Below are positions 33,691-42,637 of a stretch of DNA of 64,000 nt, one piece after another; the first letter of the stretch is position 1, and the number at the start of each line of letters is the position of its first letter. Both the position numbers and the translations under genes were made by a program. Source of the DNA: JAFDYH01 sp049840875. Lineage in GTDB: Bacteria > Bacteroidota > Bacteroidia > Chitinophagales > Chitinophagaceae. The notes beneath the pieces are model-generated. The model made no database searches. It saw nothing but the letters and a program-made list of their open reading frames with translations, and was not told where the DNA came from. The stretch lies in assembly GCA_049840875.1 (NCBI GenBank), contig JASGJE010000006.1, positions 489,920-553,919 of the forward strand, written 5' to 3'.

Positions 33691-35907
33691 TTATCTTGCA
33701 CCCGGCGGACAATTTTCTTTCAGAAACTTTATGAATGTAGCATTCAAATGTTCTTTTGTCCCCTCTCCTTCCGAAATACCATGCGTTCTGTTTGGATAGG
33801 GCATAAACTGAAGTAGCTTTCCTTTTTTGATAAGTTCATTGATCAGCACCTCTGCATTTTTATAATGAACGTTATCGTCACCGGTACCATGCATGTATAA
33901 AAGATGGCCACGAAGGTTGCCGGCAAAACTTACAGGCGAAGCTTCATGATAATCCGCCTCGTTATCTGCAGGCAGGCCCATATATCTTTCTGTGTAAACG
34001 TTGTCATAAAAATGTTGGTCAGTTACCGCGGACACTGCAATACCTGTTTTATAAATCTCAGGATAACGGAATAATAAATTCAAGGTCATAGCGCCACCGC
34101 CGCTCCATCCGTGTACTGCTACGCGGCTGGTATCGATAAATGGCCATTTCAGAATTTCCTTTGCTGCCATTGCCTGGTCACGACTATTCACTACCCCCAT
34201 CTTTCTGTATATCGACTTCCGCCATTCTCTGCCTTTTAGTGCAGGTGTGCCTCTGTTATCCAGCGTTATTCCAATGTACCCTTCAGGAATCAATTGAGAA
34301 ATGAATTTATCAAAGCCCGGAACATCATTGGCGGTTGTTGATGCGGGTTCGCCATATACAAAAAAGTAAACGGGATATTTTTTTGAAGCATCGAAGTTTG
34401 ATGGTTTTGCCATGATTCCATCCAGTTCAATTCCATCTTCTGTTTTCACTCTTATTTTTTCGAGATTAAAACCAAGTGACGGTTCAGTAAAATTATCTTC
34501 TGCAGCAGGATAAATTTTTTGATGGTCTGGCAATGTAAGCAACCTTATATTGTAGTTGCGATTTATGTTGGAGTTTATATGTACGGCATATATTGCATCC
34601 GGCGAAAAACGGTAAGAATTTGTTCCTTCAAAAACTGCAGGAGTGACGCGAATAGTATCTGCGCTATTAACGTTGGTAGAATATAAATAACGATCACGTG
34701 CATCATAAGGACTTGCGATAAAATAAATCGTACCCGACTTTTCATTGTACGCAACCGGGTTGGCATCGAAATTACCTTTAGTCAGTAACTGTTCATTTTT
34801 TCCATCGCGTGATACTTTGTAAATATGTCGCCATCCATCTTTTTCGCTTTCCCATAAAAATGATTTTCCATTTTCCACCCATATCCACGAAGGCTCATCA
34901 TAGCCAAATGCCCGCACCGGTTCTACCCATGCTTCATCTTTATCGCTGTAGACTTTATTGGCTTTCCCTGTTGCAGCATCGCAGATATACAAAGTCGATT
35001 CATTTTGCTTTCGGTTCAATTGCAAAACCATCAATTCTTTATTGTTGCCAGCCCAATCTATGCGCGGTAAATAATTGTTTTGCGGATCGCCAGGTACATT
35101 CAGCCATGTAGTTTTCTTTGTTGTAAAACTAATTATACCAACTTTTACATCAGAAGGTTTTTCCCCGGCTTTCGGATATTCAACCGGAATAACAAATGGA
35201 TAAAGCGAGTCTGTATTGTTAATCATTAAATGATTTCGTGTTGGTCTTGCATCTACCCGCCAGTAAGCAATTGATTTTCCATCAGGGCTCCAGCGAAAAC
35301 CGTCGCGACAACTTAATTCTTCTTCATATACCCAATCGAATGTGCCATTAATGATTCGATCTGTTCCGTCTTTTGTAAGCTGGGTTATTTTTCCGCTGAC
35401 AATATCCTCTGCATACAAATTGTGTTTGCTCACATAAGCAACAGTTTTATTATCCGCAGAAAATTTTGCAAACATTAATGATGAAGAAGGTAAGTTTTTA
35501 CCAAGTTGTCTTCCTTTACCCGTTGCTAAATCAAAATACCAGTAATCGCCTTTTGTATTGGCGCGCCATACTCGTGATGAATTTGTATAAGCCAGTATTT
35601 TTTTCCGGTCTGTGCTCCAAACGATTGCTTCTATGGTTTTTGATAGTCCTGCTTCTTTCACCTGCTGGTCGCTGAGAACCATCTTTCCATCGTTCAATTT
35701 GTCTGCGCTATACACATAGACGCTGCCGTTTTCGTTTACCCAGAATTCATGTGATCCAGGCAGCCATTTCAAACTGTTTATTTTTATGTCACCTGCTGGC
35801 AACGGCGCCTGGTTGAACATATCATCTATATCATTGAAATTCGCAGGTTGTGCAAAAGAAGTACTGGCAAAAAAAACGACAATTACTGATGCAAAAATTT
35901 TCTTCAT
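33691..35907 (-). CDS. Secreted S9 family prolyl peptidase (DPP-IV-like)
   Basis: 738 residues. A signal peptide (about 1-19, ends STSFAQ) is followed by an N-terminal beta-propeller (about 40-470, with WVYEEELSCRDGFRWSPDGK) and a C-terminal alpha/beta hydrolase. The catalytic serine is in HGWSGGGAMTLN, the aspartate in HGTGDDNVHYKN and the histidine in NRTHGISEGEG. DPP-IV enzymes remove dipeptides after proline or alanine from peptides in the periplasm. The two glutamates in the EE segment of the propeller, which hold the substrate N-terminus, are present. It is probably a monocistronic gene. Confidence 0.94.
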   Translation of the reverse strand: MKKIFASVIVVFFASTSFAQPANFNDIDDMFNQAPLPAGDIKINSLKWLPGSHEFWVNENGSVYVYSADKLNDGKMVLSDQQVKEAGLSKTIEAIVWSTDRKKILAYTNSSRVWRANTKGDYWYFDLATGKGRQLGKNLPSSSLMFAKFSADNKTVAYVSKHNLYAEDIVSGKITQLTKDGTDRIINGTFDWVYEEELSCRDGFRWSPDGKSIAYWRVDARPTRNHLMINNTDSLYPFVIPVEYPKAGEKPSDVKVGIISFTTKKTTWLNVPGDPQNNYLPRIDWAGNNKELMVLQLNRKQNESTLYICDAATGKANKVYSDKDEAWVEPVRAFGYDEPSWIWVENGKSFLWESEKDGWRHIYKVSRDGKNEQLLTKGNFDANPVAYNEKSGTIYFIASPYDARDRYLYSTNVNSADTIRVTPAVFEGTNSYRFSPDAIYAVHINSNINRNYNIRLLTLPDHQKIYPAAEDNFTEPSLGFNLEKIRVKTEDGIELDGIMAKPSNFDASKKYPVYFFVYGEPASTTANDVPGFDKFISQLIPEGYIGITLDNRGTPALKGREWRKSIYRKMGVVNSRDQAMAAKEILKWPFIDTSRVAVHGWSGGGAMTLNLLFRYPEIYKTGIAVSAVTDQHFYDNVYTERYMGLPADNEADYHEASPVSFAGNLRGHLLYMHGTGDDNVHYKNAEVLINELIKKGKLLQFMPYPNRTHGISEGEGTKEHLNATFIKFLKENCPPGAR

Positions 35908-35967
35908 GAGAACCTTGATTTATAAAATTGTTATAGAGTATAGAGAATGAAGCATCTCTTTATAAAA

Positions 35968-38007
35968 CTACTTCTTCATTTCATCTAATTGTTTTTGCAA
36001 TAAAAACATTTCATCTCTGAGTTTAGCTGCTTCCATAAAGTCAAGATCGCGGGCCGCTTTCTCCATGTCTTTTCTGATCTTGCCGATCGCTTTTTCCATT
36101 TGCGGGATAGTTTTGTATTCAGCTTGTTCTTCTGCTGCAGCTGTTATGATGTCTTCATCCGGTGCAATAGCATAAGGATTGGCTGCATCAAAACCTTTTA
36201 TGTCTAATACTGAAGTTTGCGCAAATATTTGTCCTTTTGATTTTTTGACTGTTTTCGGTATAATGTTATGCTCGATGTTATACGCAATCTGTTTCTCCCG
36301 GCGACGAGTTGTTTCATCAATCGTTTTTTGCATGCTTTCAGTCATCTTATCGGCATAGAAAATGACTTTGCCATCTACATTTCTTGCAGCACGACCTGAA
36401 GTTTGTGTTAATGATTTTTCATTTCTTAAAAATCCCTCTTTATCTGCATCAAGTATGGCGACTAATGAAACTTCCGGTAAATCCAATCCTTCGCGTAAAA
36501 GGTTTACGCCAACAAGTACATCAATTTCACCCAGCCGGAGCTGCCTTAATATTTCAACTCTTTCAAGTGTGTCAACCTCGCTATGAATATACTTTGATTT
36601 AATATTAATACGATGCAGGTATTTATCCATTTCCTCGGCCATTCGCTTTGTTAAGGTTGTTACAAGAACCCTATCTCCTTTATTGACCGTTCTATCAATC
36701 TCATCCAGCAAGTCATCAATTTGATTCACCGAAGGACGTATCTCAATTGGCGGATCTAATAAACCTGTTGGTCGTACAACCTGTTCCACCACCACACCGC
36801 CTGTTTTTTCCAATTCAAAATCATCGGGTGTGGCAGAAACATAAACGGTTTGATTAATCAATGACTCAAATTCGTGAAAATTCAATGGCCTGTTATCTAA
36901 AGCTGATGGCAACCGGAATCCAAAATCAACAAGGATCAGCTTGCGGCTTCTGTCGCCGCCATACATACCACTTACTTGCGGTATTGTTTGATGGCTTTCA
37001 TCAACAACTAACAAAAAGTCTTTTGGAAAATAATCCAGCAAACAGAACGGTCTTGTTCCCGGGCGACGGCGATCAAAAAATCGTGAGTAGTTTTCAATAC
37101 CATTACAAAATCCGAGTTCACGGATCATCTCGAGATCATATTCTACGCGTTCTTTCAATCGTTGCGCTTCAATAAGCTTACCACTTGATTTGAAATATTC
37201 AACCTGGGACTGCATTTCATCCTGTATTTCATAGATCGCCTGCTGCATCACATCTTTTGGCGCTACATATAAGTTTGCAGGAAAAATGGCTGCATTTTCC
37301 ATTTTGCCGATACGCTTGCCCGTTACTACATCGAAACTCTCTATTTCTTCAATTTCATCTCCGAAGAAAGTGATACGATAACCATAATCTACATAAGGTA
37401 GATTGATATCAACCGTATCTCCTTTTACACGAAAACTACCACGGTTAAACTCGATGGTTGTTCTCGTGTATAACGAATTGACAAGTGAATGCAAAAACCC
37501 TTGCCGGGATATTACCTGCTTTTTATTAATCCTGATAATCCCGCTTTCATAATCGGTGGGATTGCCCATACCATAAATACAACTTACCGAAGCAACAACG
37601 ATAATATCACGCCGCCCACTTAATAAACTGGATGTTGCACGCAAACGAAGTTTATCGAGTTCATCATTGATTGATAAATCTTTTTCGATGTAAACATCAC
37701 TTACCGGCAAATAAGCTTCTGGCTGATAATAGTCATAGTAAGACACAAAATATTCCACCGCATTTTCGGGAAAGAATTGACGAAACTCGCCATATAATTG
37801 AGCAACCAGTGTTTTATTATGTGTCAACACTAATGTTGGCTTCTGTGTATTTTGTATCACATTGGCCATAGTAAATGTCTTTCCTGAGCCGGTTACGCCC
37901 AACAACACCTGGTATTGCTCGCCACTTAAAATTCCTTCAGTGAGTTGACGGATTGCTTCCGGTTGGTCACCGGCGGGAGAATATGGAGAATTGAGCTTAA
38001 AGGCCAT
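35968..38007 (-). CDS. uvrB: Excinuclease ABC subunit B
   Basis: Damage-verifying helicase-like subunit of nucleotide excision repair. Walker A is LGVTGSGKTFT near the N-terminus; the beta-hairpin region YYDYYQPEAY, the DEAD-like DESHQTIPQ and motif VI QTSGRAARNVDG are present. A UVR domain at the C-terminus (AARDLDFMEAAKLRDEM) binds UvrC. A start at ATG 38007 (MAFKLNSPYSPAGDQ) matches the family; the longer TTG start at 38019 overlaps the promoter box. Length is 679 residues. A spacer of 44 bp separates it from mgsA, upstream on the same strand. Confidence 0.97.
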   Translation of the reverse strand: MAFKLNSPYSPAGDQPEAIRQLTEGILSGEQYQVLLGVTGSGKTFTMANVIQNTQKPTLVLTHNKTLVAQLYGEFRQFFPENAVEYFVSYYDYYQPEAYLPVSDVYIEKDLSINDELDKLRLRATSSLLSGRRDIIVVASVSCIYGMGNPTDYESGIIRINKKQVISRQGFLHSLVNSLYTRTTIEFNRGSFRVKGDTVDINLPYVDYGYRITFFGDEIEEIESFDVVTGKRIGKMENAAIFPANLYVAPKDVMQQAIYEIQDEMQSQVEYFKSSGKLIEAQRLKERVEYDLEMIRELGFCNGIENYSRFFDRRRPGTRPFCLLDYFPKDFLLVVDESHQTIPQVSGMYGGDRSRKLILVDFGFRLPSALDNRPLNFHEFESLINQTVYVSATPDDFELEKTGGVVVEQVVRPTGLLDPPIEIRPSVNQIDDLLDEIDRTVNKGDRVLVTTLTKRMAEEMDKYLHRINIKSKYIHSEVDTLERVEILRQLRLGEIDVLVGVNLLREGLDLPEVSLVAILDADKEGFLRNEKSLTQTSGRAARNVDGKVIFYADKMTESMQKTIDETTRRREKQIAYNIEHNIIPKTVKKSKGQIFAQTSVLDIKGFDAANPYAIAPDEDIITAAAEEQAEYKTIPQMEKAIGKIRKDMEKAARDLDFMEAAKLRDEMFLLQKQLDEMKK

Positions 38008-38016
38008 AGCAAACGA

Positions 38017-38024
38017 CAAATTTA
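38017..38024 (-). promoter_or_regulatory. -7 box for uvrB
   Basis: TAAATTTG on the minus strand, 9 nt upstream of the ATG at 38007. The predicted message would have a leader of only a few bases and the box excludes the TTG start at 38019. Confidence 0.5.
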
Positions 38025-38051
38025 TTTCATTTTAAAAAACCTGTTGCGCAC

Positions 38052-38501
38052 TTAAATTTTTCGTTTTGTATACGCAGAATAATCAGGAAGAATAGCGTTA
38101 TAATCCTCATGCATCAGGGGTGATGTAAAAATAAAATCGGCTGTGGCCCTGTTGCTTGCAACAGGTATATTATATGTTGCTGCCAATCGTAGCAACGCTT
38201 TTACATCCGGATCATGTGGCTGAGCCTCCATCGGGTCCCAAAAGAAGATAAGTACATCGATATGCCCTTCAGCAATCTGGGCGCCAATCTGCTGATCACC
38301 ACCAAGCGGCCCACTTAAAAATTTCGTTACTGATTGATCCAATGCTGTCTCCAGCAACGTACCTGTAGTGCCGGTAGCATACAGCCGATGTTTAGCCAAA
38401 ACAGTTTTATTATATACAGCCCATTCAATTAACTCAGCTTTTTTATGATCGTGGGCTACAAGTGCAATACGCTTTCTTTTCGTCAAAAGTTTAGTCGCCA
38501 T
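38052..38501 (-). CDS. mgsA: Methylglyoxal synthase
   Basis: Converts dihydroxyacetone phosphate to methylglyoxal and phosphate, a glycolysis overflow valve. The N-terminal RIALVAHDHKK binds phosphate. ATGTTGTLLE and the catalytic-aspartate region SGPLGGDQQIGA are typical, as are DPMEAQPHDPDVKALLR and VASNRATADF. At 149 residues it is standard. It lies between recA and uvrB on the same strand. Confidence 0.95.
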   Translation of the reverse strand: MATKLLTKRKRIALVAHDHKKAELIEWAVYNKTVLAKHRLYATGTTGTLLETALDQSVTKFLSGPLGGDQQIGAQIAEGHIDVLIFFWDPMEAQPHDPDVKALLRLAATYNIPVASNRATADFIFTSPLMHEDYNAILPDYSAYTKRKI

Positions 38502-38540
38502 AATTGTTTAAAACTGTTGATACATGATGAAGTTACGAAT

Positions 38541-38648
38541 GTAAGCCATACCTATGCGATGTATGCCATACTTCAGGCAGAAGTAATCTTATGTATGCGA
38601 TACCTGCTGCTTCTAAAGTGAAGCTTAGATAACGAGGTATGACATACA
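38541..38648. repeat. Clustered GTATGCCATACCT-type motifs (copy 3)
   Basis: Four related 13- to 14-bp words lie between mgsA and recA: 38541-38553, 38560-38573, 38592-38605 and, inverted, 38635-38648. The last two pair over 12 of 14 bases. It looks like a duplicated and partly decayed member of the family seen at 26127 and 33073. Confidence 0.7.
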
Positions 38649-38662
38649 TTAACCAAAAAAAA

Positions 38663-38679
38663 TCCTGCACGAGGCAGGA
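38663..38679 (-). terminator. Intrinsic terminator of recA
   Basis: A 6-bp stem, TCCTGC/GCAGGA, with a 5-nt loop is followed on the minus strand by eight T residues. It lies 48 bp after the recA stop. Confidence 0.75.
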
Positions 38680-38726
38680 CTTTTATACTATACTTACCCA
38701 TCAATACTATTGATGGCAAGTGATCG

Positions 38727-39758
38727 TTAGGCGTTTTGCATCTCTTTTATTTTTTCGCGGATTTTTCCTTCTATTTCATTTGCCATTTCAGGATTATCCA
38801 TTAATAATTGACGAACAGCATCCCGGCCCTGGCCTAATTTATCACCATTGTAGCTGAACCAACTTCCGCTTTTCTGAACAATATTCAGTTCAACACCCAT
38901 ATCAATGATTTCACCTGTTTTCGAAATACCTTCTCCGAATATGATATCAAATTCTGCTGCACGAAAAGGAGGTGCCACTTTATTTTTTACCACTTTTACT
39001 TTTACGCGGTTACCAATCGCTTCATCACCGTCTTTGATCTGACTGCTGCGACGGATATCTAAACGAACGGAAGCATAAAACTTAAGTGCATTACCACCAG
39101 TTGTTGTTTCCGGGTTACCGAACATAACGCCAATCTTTTCACGCAACTGGTTGATGAAAATGCAAATAGTATTTGTTTTGCTGATAGTGGCTGTTAATTT
39201 TCTCAATGCCTGGCTCATTAATCTTGCCTGCAAGCCCATTTTGCTATCGCCCATTTCACCTTCCAATTCGCCTTTCGGAACGAGTGCCGCAACTGAGTCA
39301 ATTACCACAACATCTAATGCGCCGGAAAGGATCAAACGGTCTGCGATTTCCAAACCTTGTTCACCATAATCAGGTTGTGAGATCAATAGGTTATCAACAT
39401 CAACGCCCAGTTTTTTAGCGTATGAGCTATCAAAAGCATGTTCCGCATCTATAATAGCGCACATGCCGCCTTTTTTCTGTGCTTCTGCTATCACATGTGT
39501 AGCGATAGTCGTTTTACCAGAAGATTCAGGTCCATATATTTCGATTACACGTCCTTTTGGAAGACCACCGATACCCAACGCCACATCCAGCCCGATAGAA
39601 CCGGTTGAAATGGCTTCAAGTTCCCGTTCTCCTCTTTCATTCATTAACATTACGCTGCCCTTGCCAAAATCCTTTTCGATTTTGTCCATCGTTAGCCTCA
39701 GCGCCTTTATTTTTTCGCTATTGTTTACTGTTTCGGTGGGTTTGTCTGCTTTTGCCAT
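38727..39758 (-). CDS. recA: Recombinase A
   Basis: ATP-dependent strand-exchange protein for recombination and SOS. Walker A is YGPESSGKTTIA; further family motifs are IIDAEHAFDSSYAKKLG, VVIDSVAALVPKGELEGEMGD and loop L2 with NQLREKIGVMFGNPETTTGG. At 343 residues the size is normal. A -7 box sits 4 nt before the ATG, so the message is probably leaderless. I find no obvious SOS operator, and Bacteroidota often lack a typical LexA box, so regulation is unclear. It is followed by a terminator. Confidence 0.98.
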   Translation of the reverse strand: MAKADKPTETVNNSEKIKALRLTMDKIEKDFGKGSVMLMNERGERELEAISTGSIGLDVALGIGGLPKGRVIEIYGPESSGKTTIATHVIAEAQKKGGMCAIIDAEHAFDSSYAKKLGVDVDNLLISQPDYGEQGLEIADRLILSGALDVVVIDSVAALVPKGELEGEMGDSKMGLQARLMSQALRKLTATISKTNTICIFINQLREKIGVMFGNPETTTGGNALKFYASVRLDIRRSSQIKDGDEAIGNRVKVKVVKNKVAPPFRAAEFDIIFGEGISKTGEIIDMGVELNIVQKSGSWFSYNGDKLGQGRDAVRQLLMDNPEMANEIEGKIREKIKEMQNA

Positions 39759-39762
39759 AATT

Positions 39763-39770
39763 CAAAGTTA
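39763..39770 (-). promoter_or_regulatory. Promoter of recA (-7 box, with -33 element)
   Basis: TAACTTTG on the minus strand, with TTTG 21 nt upstream as a likely -33 element. The ATG begins 5 nt after the box, so transcription should start at or within 2-3 nt of the start codon. Confidence 0.65.
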
Positions 39771-39885
39771 AGTTTTACGTAGTGCTCGTTTCAAAAAGTA
39801 ATTAACATTCCAAAGCTAACTATTTTAGTAACACGCAACTAATTTTTTTGGTGATAATTTTCAGAAAAATACGTATAACAAAAAA

Positions 39886-39905
39886 GCGCCCTGATCTTTG
39901 GGCGC
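39886..39905 (-). terminator. Intrinsic terminator of lysS
   Basis: GCGCCC/GGGCGC stem with an 8-nt loop, followed on the minus strand by six T residues. It lies 34 bp past the lysS stop. Confidence 0.75.
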
Positions 39906-39939
39906 CTTTAATACTTTTTGTTGCCGTAAAAGAAGCCTG

Positions 39940-41466
39940 TTATTCTTCATCTCTTTTCTCAGGCCGCATCATCGGAAATAGCAATACATCCTGTATGGAT
40001 GGTTGATTCAACAATAACATACAAACACGGTCTATACCAATGCCGATTCCGGAAGTTGGCGGCATACCATATTCCAGTGCACGCAGGAAGTCATAATCAA
40101 TAAACATTGCTTCATCATCGCCCCGTTTCATTAGTTCTACCTGTTCCTCAAAACGATCACGCTGATCAAGAGGGTCATTTAATTCAGAGTATGCGTTGGC
40201 GATTTCTTTACCATTTACCATTAACTCAAAACGTTCTACCAATCCTTGTTTGCTGCGGTGCTTTTTAGTCAACGGGCTCATTTCTACCGGGTAGTCGGTA
40301 ATAAAGGTTGGTTGTATATAATGCTTTTCACATTTGTTGCCGAATATTTCATCGATCAGCTTGCCTTTTCCCATTGTTTTATCAACATGGATATTTAACT
40401 GCCTGCACACTCCACGAATTTCGTCTTCATTCATTTTTGAAATGTCAATACCAGTATGTTCTTTAATCGCATCATACATACTGATGCGTTTATAAGGCGC
40501 TTTGAAATCAATTTCTTTTCCATCGACCGTTATCCTGGTAGATCCGTTTACTGCTGTTGCGGCAGTTTCCAACAGTTGTTCTGTCGTTTCCATCATCCAC
40601 AGGTAATCCTTATAGGCAACATAGAATTCAAGAATGGTAAACTCCGGATTGTGCGTACGATCCATGCCTTCGTTCCTGAAATCCCGACTGAATTCATACA
40701 CCCAATCAAACCCCCCTACTATCAGGCGTTTCAGATACAGTTCATTGGCGATACGCATGTACATCGGTATATCCAACGCGTTGTGATGTGTAATAAAAGG
40801 CCTCGCTGTTGCGCCACCGGGAATACTCTGCAGCACAGGTGTATCTACTTCCAAGGCGCCACGATCATTCAGAAAATTGCGGATGGCGTTGATGACTTTG
40901 GTTCTTTTTACAAAAGTCTCTTTCACTTCGGGATTAACTATTAAATCCACATAGCGCTGACGGTATTTAAATTCCGGGTCAGTTACGGCATCAAATACCT
41001 GTCCGTCAACTTCACGCACTACTGGCAACGGCTTCAATGATTTCGTTAGTATAGTTAGTTCCTTTACGTGAATGGAAGTCTCGCCGGTCTTTGTTTTAAA
41101 AACAAATCCTTTCACGCCGATAATATCACCAAGGTCAATCAGTTTTTTCCAGATGGTATCGTAAAGCGTTTTGTCTTCACCCGGACAAATATCATCCCGA
41201 CGGATATAGACCTGTATTTTACCAACGCTGTCCTGGATGACGGCGAAATTGGCTTTACCCATATCCCGTACACTCATTACGCGGCCAGCTACGCATACAT
41301 CTGCAAATTGTTCTTTATTTTCTTCAGTGAAATTTTGTTTTATGTTGACGGAGTTATTATTAACGGGGTACAAGGGCGCCGGGTAAGGGTCTATACCCGC
41401 CATGATCATCTCGGCCAGTTTTTCTCTTCTGATCTGTTCCTGTTCTGACAAATTCGTTTGCTGCAT
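39940..41466 (-). CDS. lysS: Lysyl-tRNA synthetase (class II)
   Basis: 508 residues. The N-terminal OB-fold binds the anticodon (VCVAGRVMSVRDMGKANFAVIQD). The catalytic core has class II motif 2 in FEFSRDFRNEGMDRTHNPEFT and motif 3 at GIGIGIDRVCMLL, with the PTSG loop (GMPPTSGIGIGID). Motif 1 lies near RNFLNDRGALEVDTPVLQ. It charges tRNA-Lys. A -7 box lies 16 nt upstream of the start codon. It is divergent from the HTH pair at 41633. Confidence 0.97.
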   Translation of the reverse strand: MQQTNLSEQEQIRREKLAEMIMAGIDPYPAPLYPVNNNSVNIKQNFTEENKEQFADVCVAGRVMSVRDMGKANFAVIQDSVGKIQVYIRRDDICPGEDKTLYDTIWKKLIDLGDIIGVKGFVFKTKTGETSIHVKELTILTKSLKPLPVVREVDGQVFDAVTDPEFKYRQRYVDLIVNPEVKETFVKRTKVINAIRNFLNDRGALEVDTPVLQSIPGGATARPFITHHNALDIPMYMRIANELYLKRLIVGGFDWVYEFSRDFRNEGMDRTHNPEFTILEFYVAYKDYLWMMETTEQLLETAATAVNGSTRITVDGKEIDFKAPYKRISMYDAIKEHTGIDISKMNEDEIRGVCRQLNIHVDKTMGKGKLIDEIFGNKCEKHYIQPTFITDYPVEMSPLTKKHRSKQGLVERFELMVNGKEIANAYSELNDPLDQRDRFEEQVELMKRGDDEAMFIDYDFLRALEYGMPPTSGIGIGIDRVCMLLLNQPSIQDVLLFPMMRPEKRDEE

Positions 41467-41482
41467 GATTTTAATTAAAGCG

Positions 41483-41490
41483 CAAAAGTA
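41483..41490 (-). promoter_or_regulatory. -7 box for lysS
   Basis: TACTTTTG on the minus strand, with 16 nt between it and the ATG at 41466. Confidence 0.55.
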
Positions 41491-41632
41491 TGTTATGGCA
41501 GGGAAAAACCGGCTTTATCCAAACTTGTTATTGACGAATCAAAAATTTCGTCTAATTTAAGAGAGTGATGCCGGTTTAGCTTCTTGTCCCCCTGAAAGCG
41601 AGTATAAAATTTTACCAATTAAACAAAGCTTC

Positions 41633-42628
41633 ATGGCCGGCGACCTTGCACAGGATTTTTTATTTCAACGCATACGGGAGTTGGTGCCGCAACATGTTTC
41701 CCTTGTCGATGTAGTTTCTGATCTTTTAAGCGTTAGTAACGATAGCGCCTACAGACGTATTCGCGGTGAAACGCCCCTGGTACTGGAAGAAGCGAAACAG
41801 CTATGCGATAAATTTCAATTATCACTCGACCAATTACTACAGGTAAAAAATAATTCGACATTATTTCAAACGAGTTACATTAATAATACACAATACACGT
41901 TTGAAAGCTACCTGAACGATCTGCTGCAACAATTGAAATACATCGAAGGGTTTATAAAAAAGGAAATCATTTTCCTGACGAAAGACCTGCACATTTTTGC
42001 CAACATGCTTTCAGAACCCTTTTTTGCGTTTCGCTATTTTTTCTGGAATAAATCAATTATATCCAATCCAGAGTATGCAACAAAAGCATTTAGCCCCGAT
42101 TGCCTGACGCCGCAAGTGAAAGCAACGGCTGAAGAGATGGCGAAGACATATTGCCGGATACCTTCTACGGAAATCTGGAATACAGAGGCTGTTAACAGCA
42201 TCATCTTGCAGGTGGAATATTATAAAGAAGCGGGCATCTTTTCAAACGCGGCCGATATCCGGGTAGTTTATGATTCTGTATTGGAAACGCTTGATCATTT
42301 AAAAGAAGAAGCTGAACTCGGTATCAAGTTTTACCCGGGAGAAAACCCATCTCTGAAGAAACAAAATCTTCGGTTTTTTTATAACCGCGTAGTGTTGGGC
42401 GACAATACCATTCTTGTCACTACAGATCATATCAAAACCGTTTACCTGAATTATAACGTGCTCAATTATATGATAACAAGAGATGAACGTTTTTGTGCCA
42501 ATATTAATAATGAAATGGAAATGCTGATCCGCCGTTCCACCATGATCAGCAATAGCAGCGAAAGACAACGCAACAGCTTTTTTAACATCCTCGCCTCGAA
42601 AATTGAAGAAAGAAAAAAACATTTATAA
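41633..42628 (+). CDS. HTH-domain protein of an uncharacterised Bacteroidota family (paralogue 1)
   Basis: 331 residues. The N-terminal ~75 residues look like an XRE-type helix-turn-helix (SLVDVVSDLLSVSNDSAYRRIRGETP followed by LCDKFQLSLDQLL). The rest (about 80-331) is helical with aromatic-rich stretches such as FAFRYFFWNKS and has no domain I can name. No membrane segment or enzyme motif is seen. The gene is followed 9 bp later by a paralogue with the same layout, so they arose by tandem duplication. The likely role is a transcription regulator sensing an unknown signal. ATG 41633 is the first start. Confidence 0.7.
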   Translation: MAGDLAQDFLFQRIRELVPQHVSLVDVVSDLLSVSNDSAYRRIRGETPLVLEEAKQLCDKFQLSLDQLLQVKNNSTLFQTSYINNTQYTFESYLNDLLQQLKYIEGFIKKEIIFLTKDLHIFANMLSEPFFAFRYFFWNKSIISNPEYATKAFSPDCLTPQVKATAEEMAKTYCRIPSTEIWNTEAVNSIILQVEYYKEAGIFSNAADIRVVYDSVLETLDHLKEEAELGIKFYPGENPSLKKQNLRFFYNRVVLGDNTILVTTDHIKTVYLNYNVLNYMITRDERFCANINNEMEMLIRRSTMISNSSERQRNSFFNILASKIEERKKHL

Positions 42629-42637
42629 GACTTCTGT

